Source of the DNA: Cheilinus undulatus
Taxonomy: Eukaryota > Chordata > Actinopteri > Labriformes > Labridae
Direction: 5' to 3'
Assembly: GCF_018320785.1 (NCBI RefSeq)
Contig: NC_054879.1
Span: forward strand, 46,922,198-46,986,197
Length of the DNA stretch: 64,000 nucleotides
Part shown: piece after piece, positions 1 to 10,201 of the stretch
How positions within the stretch are numbered: the stretch's first letter is position 1
Layout of the letters: each line of letters starts with the position of its first letter
The notes under the pieces: model-generated
Told to the model about the DNA's origin: nothing
Database searches by the model: none
The model's input: the letters and a program-made list of their open reading frames with translations, nothing else
Translations under genes and position numbers: made by a program

Positions 1-60
1 GGAAAAAAGAAATATCCAGAGAGAAAAACGTGAGACATGTTTATAGAAGAGTCATGCAAC

Positions 61-3000
61 CTGAAGGTGTAAATTTCCTCCAAGCCATCCTCCTCATCCA
101 GGGTTAGCATGATGTGTTTTATCATGTCCAGACCGTCCTTCTGTTGGCTGGTCAGACCTTTGCCTGCGCCTGGATGACCGGGGCCTCTTCTGTCTGCATC
201 TCCTCCACCTTCTTCATCATCCTCCGCAGGGAATGGCAGACTGATAGAGATTAAAAAGAGGTATAGGTTTGAGTAAATTAGGTCCAAGGTTCAAGGTTCT
301 TTATTAGTACCCAAGGGGGTAAAGTGCGGACAGGAGTTCAGCGTCCAAGAGACAAAAACAACAATGATTCACAATCCACAAAATACATTAAAGCAGGAGT
401 GTCCAACTCAATCACAGCAGGGGCCAAAATCTGAATTTAGGTCTAACCTGAGGGCCTAACGGGGTCAAGATTAAACCAAAAACTGTCCACCATGTTTTCA
501 CAGGTAATAAAATCATAGGGGAAATTAAACAGTAATGATAAATGATATTAAGATTTCAAAAAAATAAACAGAAAAATAAAAAAGTCAAAATGAGTAAATA
601 TCACAGCATCAGTGTTACTGTGTGTACATGTCAAATAAATAAAATACTTACAAAAACTGCAGGGTGATGCCAGCTTGTTTCAGGTTTTCAATAATAACGT
701 CCAGGTTATCTGAGCTGGCCTGAGAGTTGAGGTCAGTGAGAAGTGCAATGATGAGACGATCACACTTTTTGTCCCTGAATTAAAAAAAAAAAACAGAGAC
801 AGGTTAAGGGAAAAACAAACATTCAAAAGTATGAACAAAGTTTGCTTTTTCTGTAATTCATCAGAGTTCTGTTTAAAATATAAAGTTCTGTCTTACTTTG
901 TTTCTCTCTGGAGGAGATCCATGCTGACGACTAGAGCATCCAGCCCTGATGAACATGAGTTAAGGTACTGATAGCTAGTCTCACACCATCCTGAGCTCAG
1001 TCTGTGGCTGTCTGCAGACAGGAGCTGGCATATGAATAACTAACATAACCTCACTGAACCATTGACTTTATCTGAGATGAAGAGCTCCATGTAAAAATAC
1101 AGTATACAGGTACATCTCAAAAAAATTAGAATATCATGAAAAAGTTCAATATTTTTTTGTCACTCATTTCTGAAAGTGAAACCCATATATAATACACACT
1201 TGTTACACATAAAGTTAAGTATTTCAAGCCTTTATTTCTTGAAATGTTGATGATTATGGCTTACAGATAGGAAAACCCAAAATTCAGTGTCTCAAAAAAT
1301 TATAATATTACATAAGATCAATAAAAAAAGGATATTTTAAACAGAAATGTCAGGCTTCTGAAAAGTATGCTCATTTCTATGCCTGAAATACTCAGTTGGG
1401 CCTCCTTTTGCATGAATTACTGCATCAATGTGGCGTGGCATGGAGGCAATCAGCCTGTGGCACTGCTCAGGTGTAATGGAAGCCCAGGTTGCTGCATTGT
1501 TGGGTCTGGTGTCTCTCATCTTCCATAGATTCTCTATGGGGTTCAGGTCAGAACCAAGCACAGTAACACCATGGTCATTGAAGCAGCTTTTGGTTCCTTT
1601 GGCAGTCTGGGCAGGTGCCAAGTCCTGCTGGAAAATGAAATCAGCATCTCCATAAAGCTTGTCAGCAGAAGGAAGCATGAAGGTCTCTAAAATGTCCTGG
1701 TAGATGGCTGCGTTGACTGTGGACTTCAGAAAACACAGTGGACCAACACCAGCAGATGCCATGGCAGCCCAAACCATCACTGACTGTGGAAACTTCACAC
1801 TGGACTTCAAGCAACGTGGATTCTGAGCCTCTCCACTCTTCCTCCAGACTCTGGGACCTTGATTTCCAAATGGCATGCAAAATGTACTTTCATCTGAAAA
1901 GAGGACTTTGGACCACTGAGACCTCAACAGTCCAGTTCTTTTTCTCCACAGCCCAGGTAAGATTCTTCTGACATAGTCTCTGGTTCAGGAGTGGCTTGAC
2001 ACTGGGAATGCCACATGTGTAGTCCATGTCTAGGATTGGTCTGTCCATAGTGGCTCTTGATGTGCTGACTCCAGCCTCAGTCCACTCCTTGTGAAGCTGC
2101 AGTTCTCCCTCATGCTGGTGCACCTTTTCCTACCACACTTTTTCCTTCCACTCAACTTTCTATGAATCTGCTTGGATACAGCACTCTGTGAACAAGCAGC
2201 TTCTTTAGCAATGACCTTTTGTGGCGTACCCTCAATGTCAATGACTGTCTTCTGGACTTCTGTCAAGTCTGCAGTCCTCCCCTTGATTGTGTATCCTACT
2301 GACCCAGACTGAGAGACCATTTAAAGGCTCAGGAAACCTTTGCAGGTGTTTGAAGTTCATTAGCTGATTAAGGTGTGACACCATGACTTTACAATATCAA
2401 ACTTAATCACAATATTCAAATTTTTTGAGACACTGAATTTTGGGTTTTCCTGTCTGTAAGCTGTAATCATCAACAGTTCAAGAAATAAAGGCCTGAAGTA
2501 TTTCACTCTATATGTAATGAGTCCATATAATATATGAGTTTCACTTTCAGAAGAGTGACAAAAAATATTGAACTTTTTCATGATATTCTAATTTTTTGAG
2601 ATGTACCTGTATGTCACCACATGCCAGAGTCACAAATGAATTGCATGTCTGTACAATGATGTCTGTACAATTATGATGAATTAGACAATCTTGTACAGAC
2701 ACTGAAACCAGTGCTTATAAAATGCAGCTCTGCTTTTCTAAGTACAACCCTGACATGTCATTAAAAAAGGATACAGTCAGCCTGGGAATTCTCTGGATGG
2801 ATCTGATTTTCTATTTCCTCCAGTAGCTCAAAATCAGGAATCTTAAGTTGGCGATGCACTGTTATGTTCTGGTACTGGTCATCCTGATCCAGGGGGTTGT
2901 TTGTGGAGTCTGTGCCAAACAGAACTAAAGCCAGTTCATCCTTTGTTTCAGCAAAAACCTGTCAATGAAATTTTTAATGCATGTAAGAAGACGTCAGCCA

Positions 3001-5943
3001 TAAAGTAGATCTCAATGTTTTGGAAGAGAGATGTGCATATCTGGACCTGGCGCTGGACAAACTTCTGGATGACTTTTTTGGCGAGATCAAAGTGAGACTC
3101 TTCACCCGGGGCAGAGTTGGACATGGAGAATCCAACATCCATGCACAGCACCAAAGCGGACTACAGAAAACAACAAGGACATGTCAGGTATTCAACCAGA
3201 GCAAGTTTACTTAGAATGATAACAAGTGAATTACATTTTTAAAAAGTTTTATTCATGCACCTGACGGCTCTCATGCTGTGAATATCAGCAAAGATGACAG
3301 CATAGTTTTATACAGTGCCATAAAAAGTATTTATTCCCTTGGATGTTGAACCCTTTGATTGGCTTTATTAATCAATCTTGGTCAATATAAGTTGGCTTTT
3401 CAGAAAAAAGTACAGAAAACTCTTTAATGTCAAAATGAAAACAGATTTCTAGAAAGTCTGTGCAAAAGTGCCCAACAGTCAGGTTGCAAGGGGATCGGGC
3501 ATGAACTGCCCTTTTTGAGTCCAGCCACAAATTCTCTACTGGACTGAGGTCTGGGATTTGACTCAGTCACTCCAGAACATTCCCCTTGTTGTCTTTAAAC
3601 CATTTCTGTGTAACTTTCTCTGTATGCTTCAGCTCATTGTCTTGTTGGAAAATAAATCTCTCAAGTCGTAGTTCGCTGCAGATTGAATAAGACTGTCCCC
3701 CTTCCTCTATTTTGCTGCATTCATTTAACCTCTATCTTTACAAGCCTTCCAGGGCCGGCTGCTGAGAAGCATCCCCACAGCATGATGCTGCCACTACCAT
3801 GCTTCACAGTGGGGATGGTGTGTTGTGGTGTCACAGAGTAGTCATAGGTGTCTTGGTGTCCTCTCTCACTAGTCTCCTTCTTGCACGCCCACTCAGTTTG
3901 TGAGGACGGTCTGATCTAGGCAGATTTACACATGTGACATATTCCTTCATTTCTTCATGATGGATTTGGCTGATCTCCAGGGGATGTTCGGAGCCTTGGA
4001 ATTCTTTTTGTATCCATCCCCTGATTCATACTTCTCAATAAACTTTTCTCTGAGTTGCTTGGAGTGTTCTTTAATCTTCATGATGTAATGGTAGGCAGGA
4101 ATACTGATTAACCACTGACTGGACCTTCTAGACTAAGGTGTCTTATACGTAAATCACTTGAGACACATTCACTGACCTCAGGTCCCATTTCACCAATTAT
4201 GAGACTGGAACTCTGTTGAATTAGGTCATTCACTCAAAAGGGGGTGAATATAAACTTAAAACAAAAAGTAAGGCAATTTGTGTTTGGTACATTATTTCTT
4301 TGTTGTAACAATGCTTCTTGGTAATTAATCTTTGAACTTTTGGAAAGCCTGTTTATTACCCTTTTAAATGATGCCACATTTGTAAGGATCATGCATTTGT
4401 GGGATGAGCAGCAGAGCTGAGTATGTGGGTTGTGCCCATGAAAATTGTGCCAAATCTTCTCTGCCAATGCCAAACGGCTTATTTTGCTGTTGTTTTTGAC
4501 TCTTGTTTTGAGCTTCTGGTACCCCCACCTGTGAGCATGGGCCCTGCTACAGTGGTCAGTAGACATCTGCTTCAAGGATCAGCATGCCACATTTGACTGA
4601 TCTGGATAGGGCCCGTCGGTTGGGCAACTTCAAGCTGATGTTCTGCAAAACCAAGTTGCGGCATTGTTTGGAGTGAACCCTAGTACCATCTCCAAACTGA
4701 AGGCCAAGTTCCATCTAACCAGGAATGTCAGAGACAGGCCGTGAAGTGGGCCAAGAAGACAACACCCCAAGAATACTGTTTTCTCACCCTGTCAGCAAGA
4801 ACTCTATCCTCCAAGATGACAACGCTCACCCCCACAGAGCGGGGTTTATCAGAGACTACCTCCAGAATTTGGGAGTGGAGAGGATGGGATGGCCTCCAGG
4901 TTGAAGAAAGGAGGAAGTGCCGGGCTGTCGTGGCTGTGTATGGTGCTTCCACACACTACTGAGGCTCCTGTTTGTTTAATGAATAAACTGTTAAATTGTC
5001 AATATGTCTTATTTCTTCAAACTTCAATCATCCAATCCACCAAACACCAAACAAGAGTCAACGGCAGAATCAGCTGTTTGGCATTGGCAGAAAATAGTTG
5101 GCACATTTTCATGGGCGCAACCCACATACTCAGCTCTGCTGCTCATCCCACAAATGCATGATCCTTACAAATGTGGCATCATTTAAAAGGGTAATAAACA
5201 GGCTTTCCAACAGTATATGATGTATTACCAAGAAGCATTGTTACAACAAAGAAATAATGTACCAAACACAAATTGCCTTACTTTTTGTTTTTAAGTTTAT
5301 ATGCAGTCACTTATTTGACATTACATATTTTTGTTTGACTTTACTTTGTAGTAATCGGTTTTCGATTTGACATCAAAGAGTTGTATTTTTTGTCAAAAAA
5401 GCCAAATATTATTGATCATAGTTTATTTAAAAGACCAATAAAAAGGTAAAACATAAGATAAGAAACAATTAAGATCACTGCAAATTATTTTTCTCTGGTT
5501 CCTTTTTTTGTAATTTTGTGCTTCGCTGGATTTTTTATTTAATGTATTAATCAGTTAAAGTGAAAATCGACTTATTTCATTGCTTTATTCGCCTTCCGAC
5601 TTTTTTTCATCTAAAAAAATAAATGATATTTTTCCATTCGGCAGAGTAAAAGTAAAACATTACATGTTATTTTTGCTCAAACACAAAGTTTTAATACGGG
5701 TGAACAGAGTAAAACCTGCTGCAGTTTGTTCTCAGAGTTATGAATGGGCGTGAATAGTCCGCTTCAGTCTCAACATGTCCAAACATGTCTTTAACGTTGG
5801 GAGTGAAAAACCCGGACACAGTGATAATAATGACGTCATCAAGCATGCAGTTTAACTAAATATGATACAAAAGACGCTGAATAAAAGGGCTGTTCAGTTA
5901 ATTCATCATATAGCATAAAGTTTCTTACTTTAGAACCTGCCAT
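61..5943 (-). CDS. xrcc5: Ku80 (X-ray repair cross-complementing 5), N-terminal part, exons 1-6
   Basis: This encodes the large subunit of the Ku heterodimer, which binds DNA ends in non-homologous end joining together with Ku70 and DNA-PKcs in the nucleus. Coding exons in transcript order are 5929-5943 (MAGSK), 3047-3160, 2775-2958, 897-945, 652-774 and 61-240, all with GT-AG borders and continuous frame. The translation follows the Ku80 von Willebrand A-like domain: [15 protein letters not shown], then [54 protein letters not shown], then [13 protein letters not shown] and EEDGLEEIY. The gene runs off the left edge, so the beta-barrel, DNA-binding bridge and C-terminal arm are outside the window. 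Nothing in the visible exons is broken. Start choice: the ATG at 5943 is directly followed by a donor, and human Ku80 likewise has a very short first coding exon. Introns 1 and 3 carry Tc1 insertions. Confidence 0.93.
241..651. repeat. hAT-like repeat fragment in an xrcc5 intron
   Basis: From 393 the sequence starts with CAGGAGTGTCCAACTCAATC, a variant of the CAGGGGTGTCAAACTC terminus seen in many copies in this window. It continues with the usual GC-rich cap and then A-rich sequence to about 600. No matching right terminus is seen, so this is a truncated copy. The stretch 292-345 (an AAGGTTCTTTATTAG-type string) also looks repetitive but I cannot assign it to a family. Confidence 0.5.
1107..2609 (-). 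mobile_element. Tc1-like transposon (broken), in xrcc5 intron 3
   Basis: The element is bounded by TA dinucleotides at 1105-1106 and 2610-2611 and has inverted termini that begin CAGGTACATCTCAAAAA and extend for about 80 bp. The minus strand carries remains of a Tc1 transposase. The N-terminal helix-turn-helix part (residues like [20 protein letters not shown]) lies at about 2030-2320 and the catalytic part at 1337-1927, in different frames. The catalytic part keeps [21 protein letters not shown] and DLNPIENLW. About five residues are missing just before DLNPIENLW, at the usual WPANSP motif, which shortens the DD34E spacing. With the frame break as well, the copy cannot be active. The same termini, more decayed, recur at 44121. 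Confidence 0.88.
3314..5460 (-). mobile_element. Tc1-like transposon (decayed), split by a second element, in xrcc5 intron 1
   Basis: The left terminus reads TACAGTGCCATAAAAAGTAT, matching the family seen whole at 35535-36510. The minus strand shows transposase remains around 3500-3660 (the reverse complement encodes a segment ending in a DLSPVENLW-like motif) and the family's 5' leader at about 4080-4245. The element then breaks at 4248 and resumes at about 5301 with the family's subterminal sequence, continuing to about 5455. The distal terminus is not recognisable. The order of segments shows that the element at 4248-5300 inserted into this one. Confidence 0.72.
4248..5300. mobile_element. 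Internally deleted Tc1-like element with long inverted repeats, nested in another Tc1
   Basis: Two arms of about 260 bp (4248-4515 and 5045-5300) are reverse complements; both carry the string GGCAATTTGTGTTTGGTACA or its complement. The core keeps pieces of a plus-strand transposase. At 4580-4740 there is a helix-turn-helix segment with the motifs [19 protein letters not shown]-like residues and [11 protein letters not shown]. At about 4815-4895 an [10 protein letters not shown]-like strip matches the sequence after the second catalytic aspartate. The middle of the gene is missing. The flanks read ATAT on both sides, consistent with insertion at TA within the older element. Confidence 0.75.
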
Positions 5944-6443
5944 CTTCCTTCTTCCCTCCTTCTGACACTGCGTGCTATTGTGTTATTGCTCCGGAGAGAA
6001 ACTACGCGCGGGAGTGAAAGGACGGACGTTCCTCTTTACGGTAATAACAGTTCCGCAGTAACTCACGGCGAGAATCGACTAATGGATTCTGTAGAAGGTC
6101 GTAATAAATGTCGATAGAGCTGATTAGAGTCACATATTAAACCTTCCTTAAGCGGTAATATTATTGAGGGTGGTTTTCCAGAGTTAGGCACGGGTCAGTG
6201 CTATGAATGAAATACAACAGTCAGATGTAGGTCAAACGCCCTCTAGCGCTTTAGATGTGCAATAGGTGAATCATGCTGTGACGCATGAAAAAAAACAGGA
6301 AAATAAAAGCCTTTCCATTCTTAAACCAACCCTACCTCCTGAATTTAGAGTAACTGCTCTGTGTTTGCAGCCATAGCCCTGGCTCGTTTGTGTGGGTTTG
6401 AAAACAACTCTGCACTTCTGGGTTTTATAATCACACTGTAGAG
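5944..6443 (-). promoter_or_regulatory. Probable xrcc5 promoter / 5' UTR region
   Basis: This lies immediately upstream (to the right) of the xrcc5 ATG. 5944-6070 is locally GC-richer, with CpG-containing strings such as ACTACGCGCGGGAG and GGACGGACG, and no TATA box is evident, as expected for a housekeeping repair gene. A perfect CRE (TGACGTCA) lies at 5831-5838 inside intron 1. From 6100 to 6443 I see no gene and no recognisable repeat. Confidence 0.45.
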
Positions 6444-7547
6444 CAGGGGTGTCAAACTCAAGGCCCGGGGTCCAAATCAGGCCCGTGTTGCAGTTACACC
6501 CGGCCCCCCAAGATCATAAGATATTTTTATCAGAATTGGCCCACCAGTATGAGGTCTGCAGATTTCCTCCAGTATAAAAATGTAAACTTAACCTTGATGA
6601 TTTATAACATCCTTGCTGAGTCATAAAAATTAGAAAATGTAAACAGTAGAAATAATTTGATATAAAGTCAGGAAACCTGGGACCTGGGAAATAAATTCTT
6701 GTTTTCTCTACATTTTCAATTTTTCCATCTCACATTATGACTAAAAGTTATGGTTTTGACTTTCTATTTCATATTTGAACCTTAACATCTCATAACTTTG
6801 ACTTTTTATCTCATTTTTTTTTACCTTTTAGATTCATAATTTTACATTTCAGATCTTATTTAGACCTTTTAAAGTCACGATTTTGACTTTTATCTCATGT
6901 TTTGACCTTTTTCAACTTTTAACTTTAACTTTTATTAAATTTTTTTAACCTAAAATTCATGATTTTATATTTGATCTCAGTTTTTTGACCTCTTAAAATC
7001 ATGATTTTGACTTTTATCTCACGTTTTGACCTTTTTCAACTCCTAACTTTAACTTTTATCTAAATTTTTTACCTTTAAAACTCATTTTTAATTTAATTTC
7101 ATATTTTGACCTTTTTCAACTCCTAACTTCAAATGTTTTTTTTTTTTTAACCTTAAAAACTTGTGATTTTTAATTTTATTTCATATTTTGACATTTGAAA
7201 TTCATGATTTTGATGTTTACCTCATATTTTGACAGTTTAAAAATCATGATTTTGACTTTTATCCAAGTTTTTGACTTTTAAACTTCATGGTTTCAATATC
7301 CTCTCTCATATTTTGCTTTTTAAAAACATTATTTTGACTTTAAATGTCATGTTTTTAACTTTTAAACTTATAAGTTTGACCTTTTATCTCAGATTTTGAG
7401 TTTTTAACTTATGTAATCACAAAATCGTTTATCATCAGTGCCAAGTTTTTTACCCCCATAATTCATTCCTGGTGAAAATACAGTTGGCATTTTATGGTTA
7501 AATATGGATCCTGTTAGGTTAGACCCAGGTTCAGAATCTGGCCCCTG
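6444..7547. mobile_element. Non-autonomous hAT-like element with 8-bp target duplication
   Basis: It begins CAGGGGTGTCAAACTCAAGG and ends ...CTGGCCCCTG, flanked on both sides by CTGTAGAG (6436-6443 and 7548-7555). The interior is a degenerate tandem series built on a roughly 35-40 bp unit resembling TTTGACTTTTATCTCATGTT and has no transposase. The right end stops about 20 bp earlier than other copies, which end in GAGTTTGACACCCCTG. Confidence 0.82.
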
Positions 7548-7555
7548 CTGTAGAG

Positions 7556-9200
7556 TGTAACAGTGTTATAGAGGTGGACATTAGAAAGATCTGGCATGAG
7601 TTGATATTTCTTCCTTTTTTTAGTCCACTGTATTTCATTTTTGGGGCAATAAGCAGCCCAGTAAAACACCAGGGTGCCAATAATAGGATCTCATAGCACC
7701 AATCCCTCAGCGTGCCGCTGCTGTGTGCTCTGTAGAGGGAAAATGCTGACTAGTGCTTCAGGGAGATTTTGTAAACACATCAGTTGCTGGCTGTGAAATG
7801 TTCTTCTCCAACAAAAGATTATAGTTTGTTCTGGAAAATAAGCATTTTCAAACGATCACATAATGGAGTGTAAAGCCATAATTTATTTCCGTTCGTGTAA
7901 TTCTTTACTTTGCAGTTTCACAACATGTAGAATCAGTCACAACCACTGATCCATGTATGAAAATAAGACTTCACACAGCCGATTCTCATCATTTACATTA
8001 AATGAACAATAATTCAACCATCTGATCAATCATCTTCAGCAGTTTCAAAGTGCCAGACAAAACACCTAGCTTCAACAACACAAGGTAGTGTAATTGTGTT
8101 CAATATTTAAAATAAATTAAATCAACATTTAAAACATGACTGTGGGGTATGTGAGAGGAATTCTCAGGCAGAAAGTTAAGGAGAACTTCATTTATCTGTA
8201 TGCAGATGACAAATGTAAACAAAACTAGGCATAAAGAGAGTAAACATACCAAACATGTGGGATGATGGTGCCATAAACATGTAAACATGATTTTAAAATG
8301 TCCAAGAAAAGCTCTGATTTGTCAGCTCTGTCCTGCATGGCTTCAAATCACAGCTGGATTATGCTGCCAGTGCCCTGAGGCCACAATAAGCTATTGATCT
8401 CTCTTCCTTCCTGTCTCTGTACATGCATGCATACACTGAACAGACAGCAGAACGGACGTTCCAGCTCCATTGTAGTTCTACTTTTGTCTGAGAGGGGTAT
8501 ATAACCCATTAAAAGGTCACATTATGAGTGAACTGAAAAGCACTACAGCTGCTGTTAATAATAAAATGCATAATAATTTGCATCTGGCGTTTTAACCCCA
8601 ACAAATATACCCTTAATCCTTGTTTTAATAATAATAATAGTATACACCTACATCTGCAGTGGTAGGTTGTTTAGGGCCACTTTATATTTCAATTAAAATG
8701 CAGCTTTGTATCTCTATTTTGAAAGATTCAAGCCTTTTTGAGCAACCAAGATTAGAAGCATAACATGGAATCATATTAAAGGGCCAACACGTCAAATTTT
8801 AGCAAACTGAACATGCATCTGGAGTCAGTCACTTCTTTACTTCTTAGCCTCAGTCCAGAACAAACTTCAGTGAGTGATTATGATGACTTCATGAACAAAA
8901 CAACATTGTTGTAGAAACTGGTGCCGTTTTTGATGCCAGTGCACAGCACAGTGATCACATACAATAAATTACAACTATTTACAGATAATGTGGTTTCACA
9001 CACATGTATGCATCAGTGTCCGCAGCTTGTTTCTCTAACAAGGAGCGCAGAGGCCTGCATTTATCAAAAAATATGTGAGAGCAGTTCAGCGGCAGGAGGG
9101 AGAGTCCAACAACCATAAAACATAAAATATAAAAAGAAGGAATTACACTGTTTCCGTTTCCATGCTGCACAATATAAGTCAAAGACATCTGGATCTAAGC
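7556..9200. other. Intergenic / possible distal tmem169 3' UTR, no gene seen
   Basis: No coding exon, RNA gene or transposon terminus is recognised here. Short open frames present lack family resemblance or splice context. On the minus strand, TTTATT (AATAAA complement) at about 7879 could serve as a distant poly(A) signal for tmem169, but this is only a guess. Confidence 0.3.
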
Positions 9201-10037
9201 CAGGGGTGTCAAACTCAAGGCCCGGGGGCCAAATACGGCCTGTGGAACAGTTAAATACGGCCCACGAGATCATATGATATTTCTGTTATAACTGGCCCAT
9301 CAGTATTCAGATTTCCTCAAGTATAAAAATGTTATCCTTAAAGATTTAAAATATCCTTAAGTCATAAAATCTGAAAAAATTAAGGAGTGAAAATACTTAG
9401 ATAAAAGTCAGGAATGTGGTAAAATTAATTGATTTGTGTTTTAATTTCATATTTTCAATTTTGCATCTCACAATTAGGACTCAAACTTAGAATTCTCACT
9501 TTTTATTTCATACTTTGAGCATTTCAACTCATAATTTTGTCTTCTTTTATAAAATTTTGAGCTTTTAGATTTGTATTTTTAAAAATTTAAGAAATGTTTT
9601 GACCTTTTTAAATAATTATTTTGCATTTTATCTCATATTTTCAACTCCTTACTTTGACTTCATAATCCAATAGTTTGACCTTTTAGACTAACATTTTAAC
9701 AATACAATTTAATATCATGTTTTGACCTTTTAAGTTCATAATTTTGACTTCTTTCTAATATATTTGCCTTTAAAAAACATAATTTTTCAATTTCAATTTC
9801 ATGTTTTGACCTTTTTGAACTAATAATTTTACTTTTTTCAGATTATGAGCCTTTAAAATGATCTTTTTTAACCTCAAAATAATTTTTCATCGGTGCAAAG
9901 GTTGTTTTTTATTTCATATTTTATCACTGGTGAAATGTGGTTGACAGTTTATGGTTGAAAAGGTGACCCTGTTAGGCCCTCAGGTTAGACCTGAATCCAG
10001 AATTCGGCCCCTGCTGTGATTGAGTTTGACACCCCTG
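9201..10037. mobile_element. Non-autonomous hAT-like element (CAGGGGTGTC family)
   Basis: The termini are CAGGGGTGTCAAACTCAAGG at the left and GAGTTTGACACCCCTG at the right. The interior is the family's T-rich degenerate tandem sequence. The flanking octamers (ATCTAAGC and ATTTAAAG) agree only partly, so the target duplication is eroded or absent. The element sits about 165 bp past the tmem169 stop codon, probably in or near its 3' UTR. Confidence 0.82.
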
Positions 10038-10201
10038 ATTTAAAGTAAAAGACCAGCATCTCTTGGCAGTGTTTGATACGTTGCAGAAAAGTGAGAAGTT
10101 TTTAGATACTTTCCTGTGTACATCGTAAACTTTGTGGCACATGCTTGTCAAACCACGTTAAATAAGAGCCTTCGTGAACAAGTGCCGACACTACCCCATC
10201 T

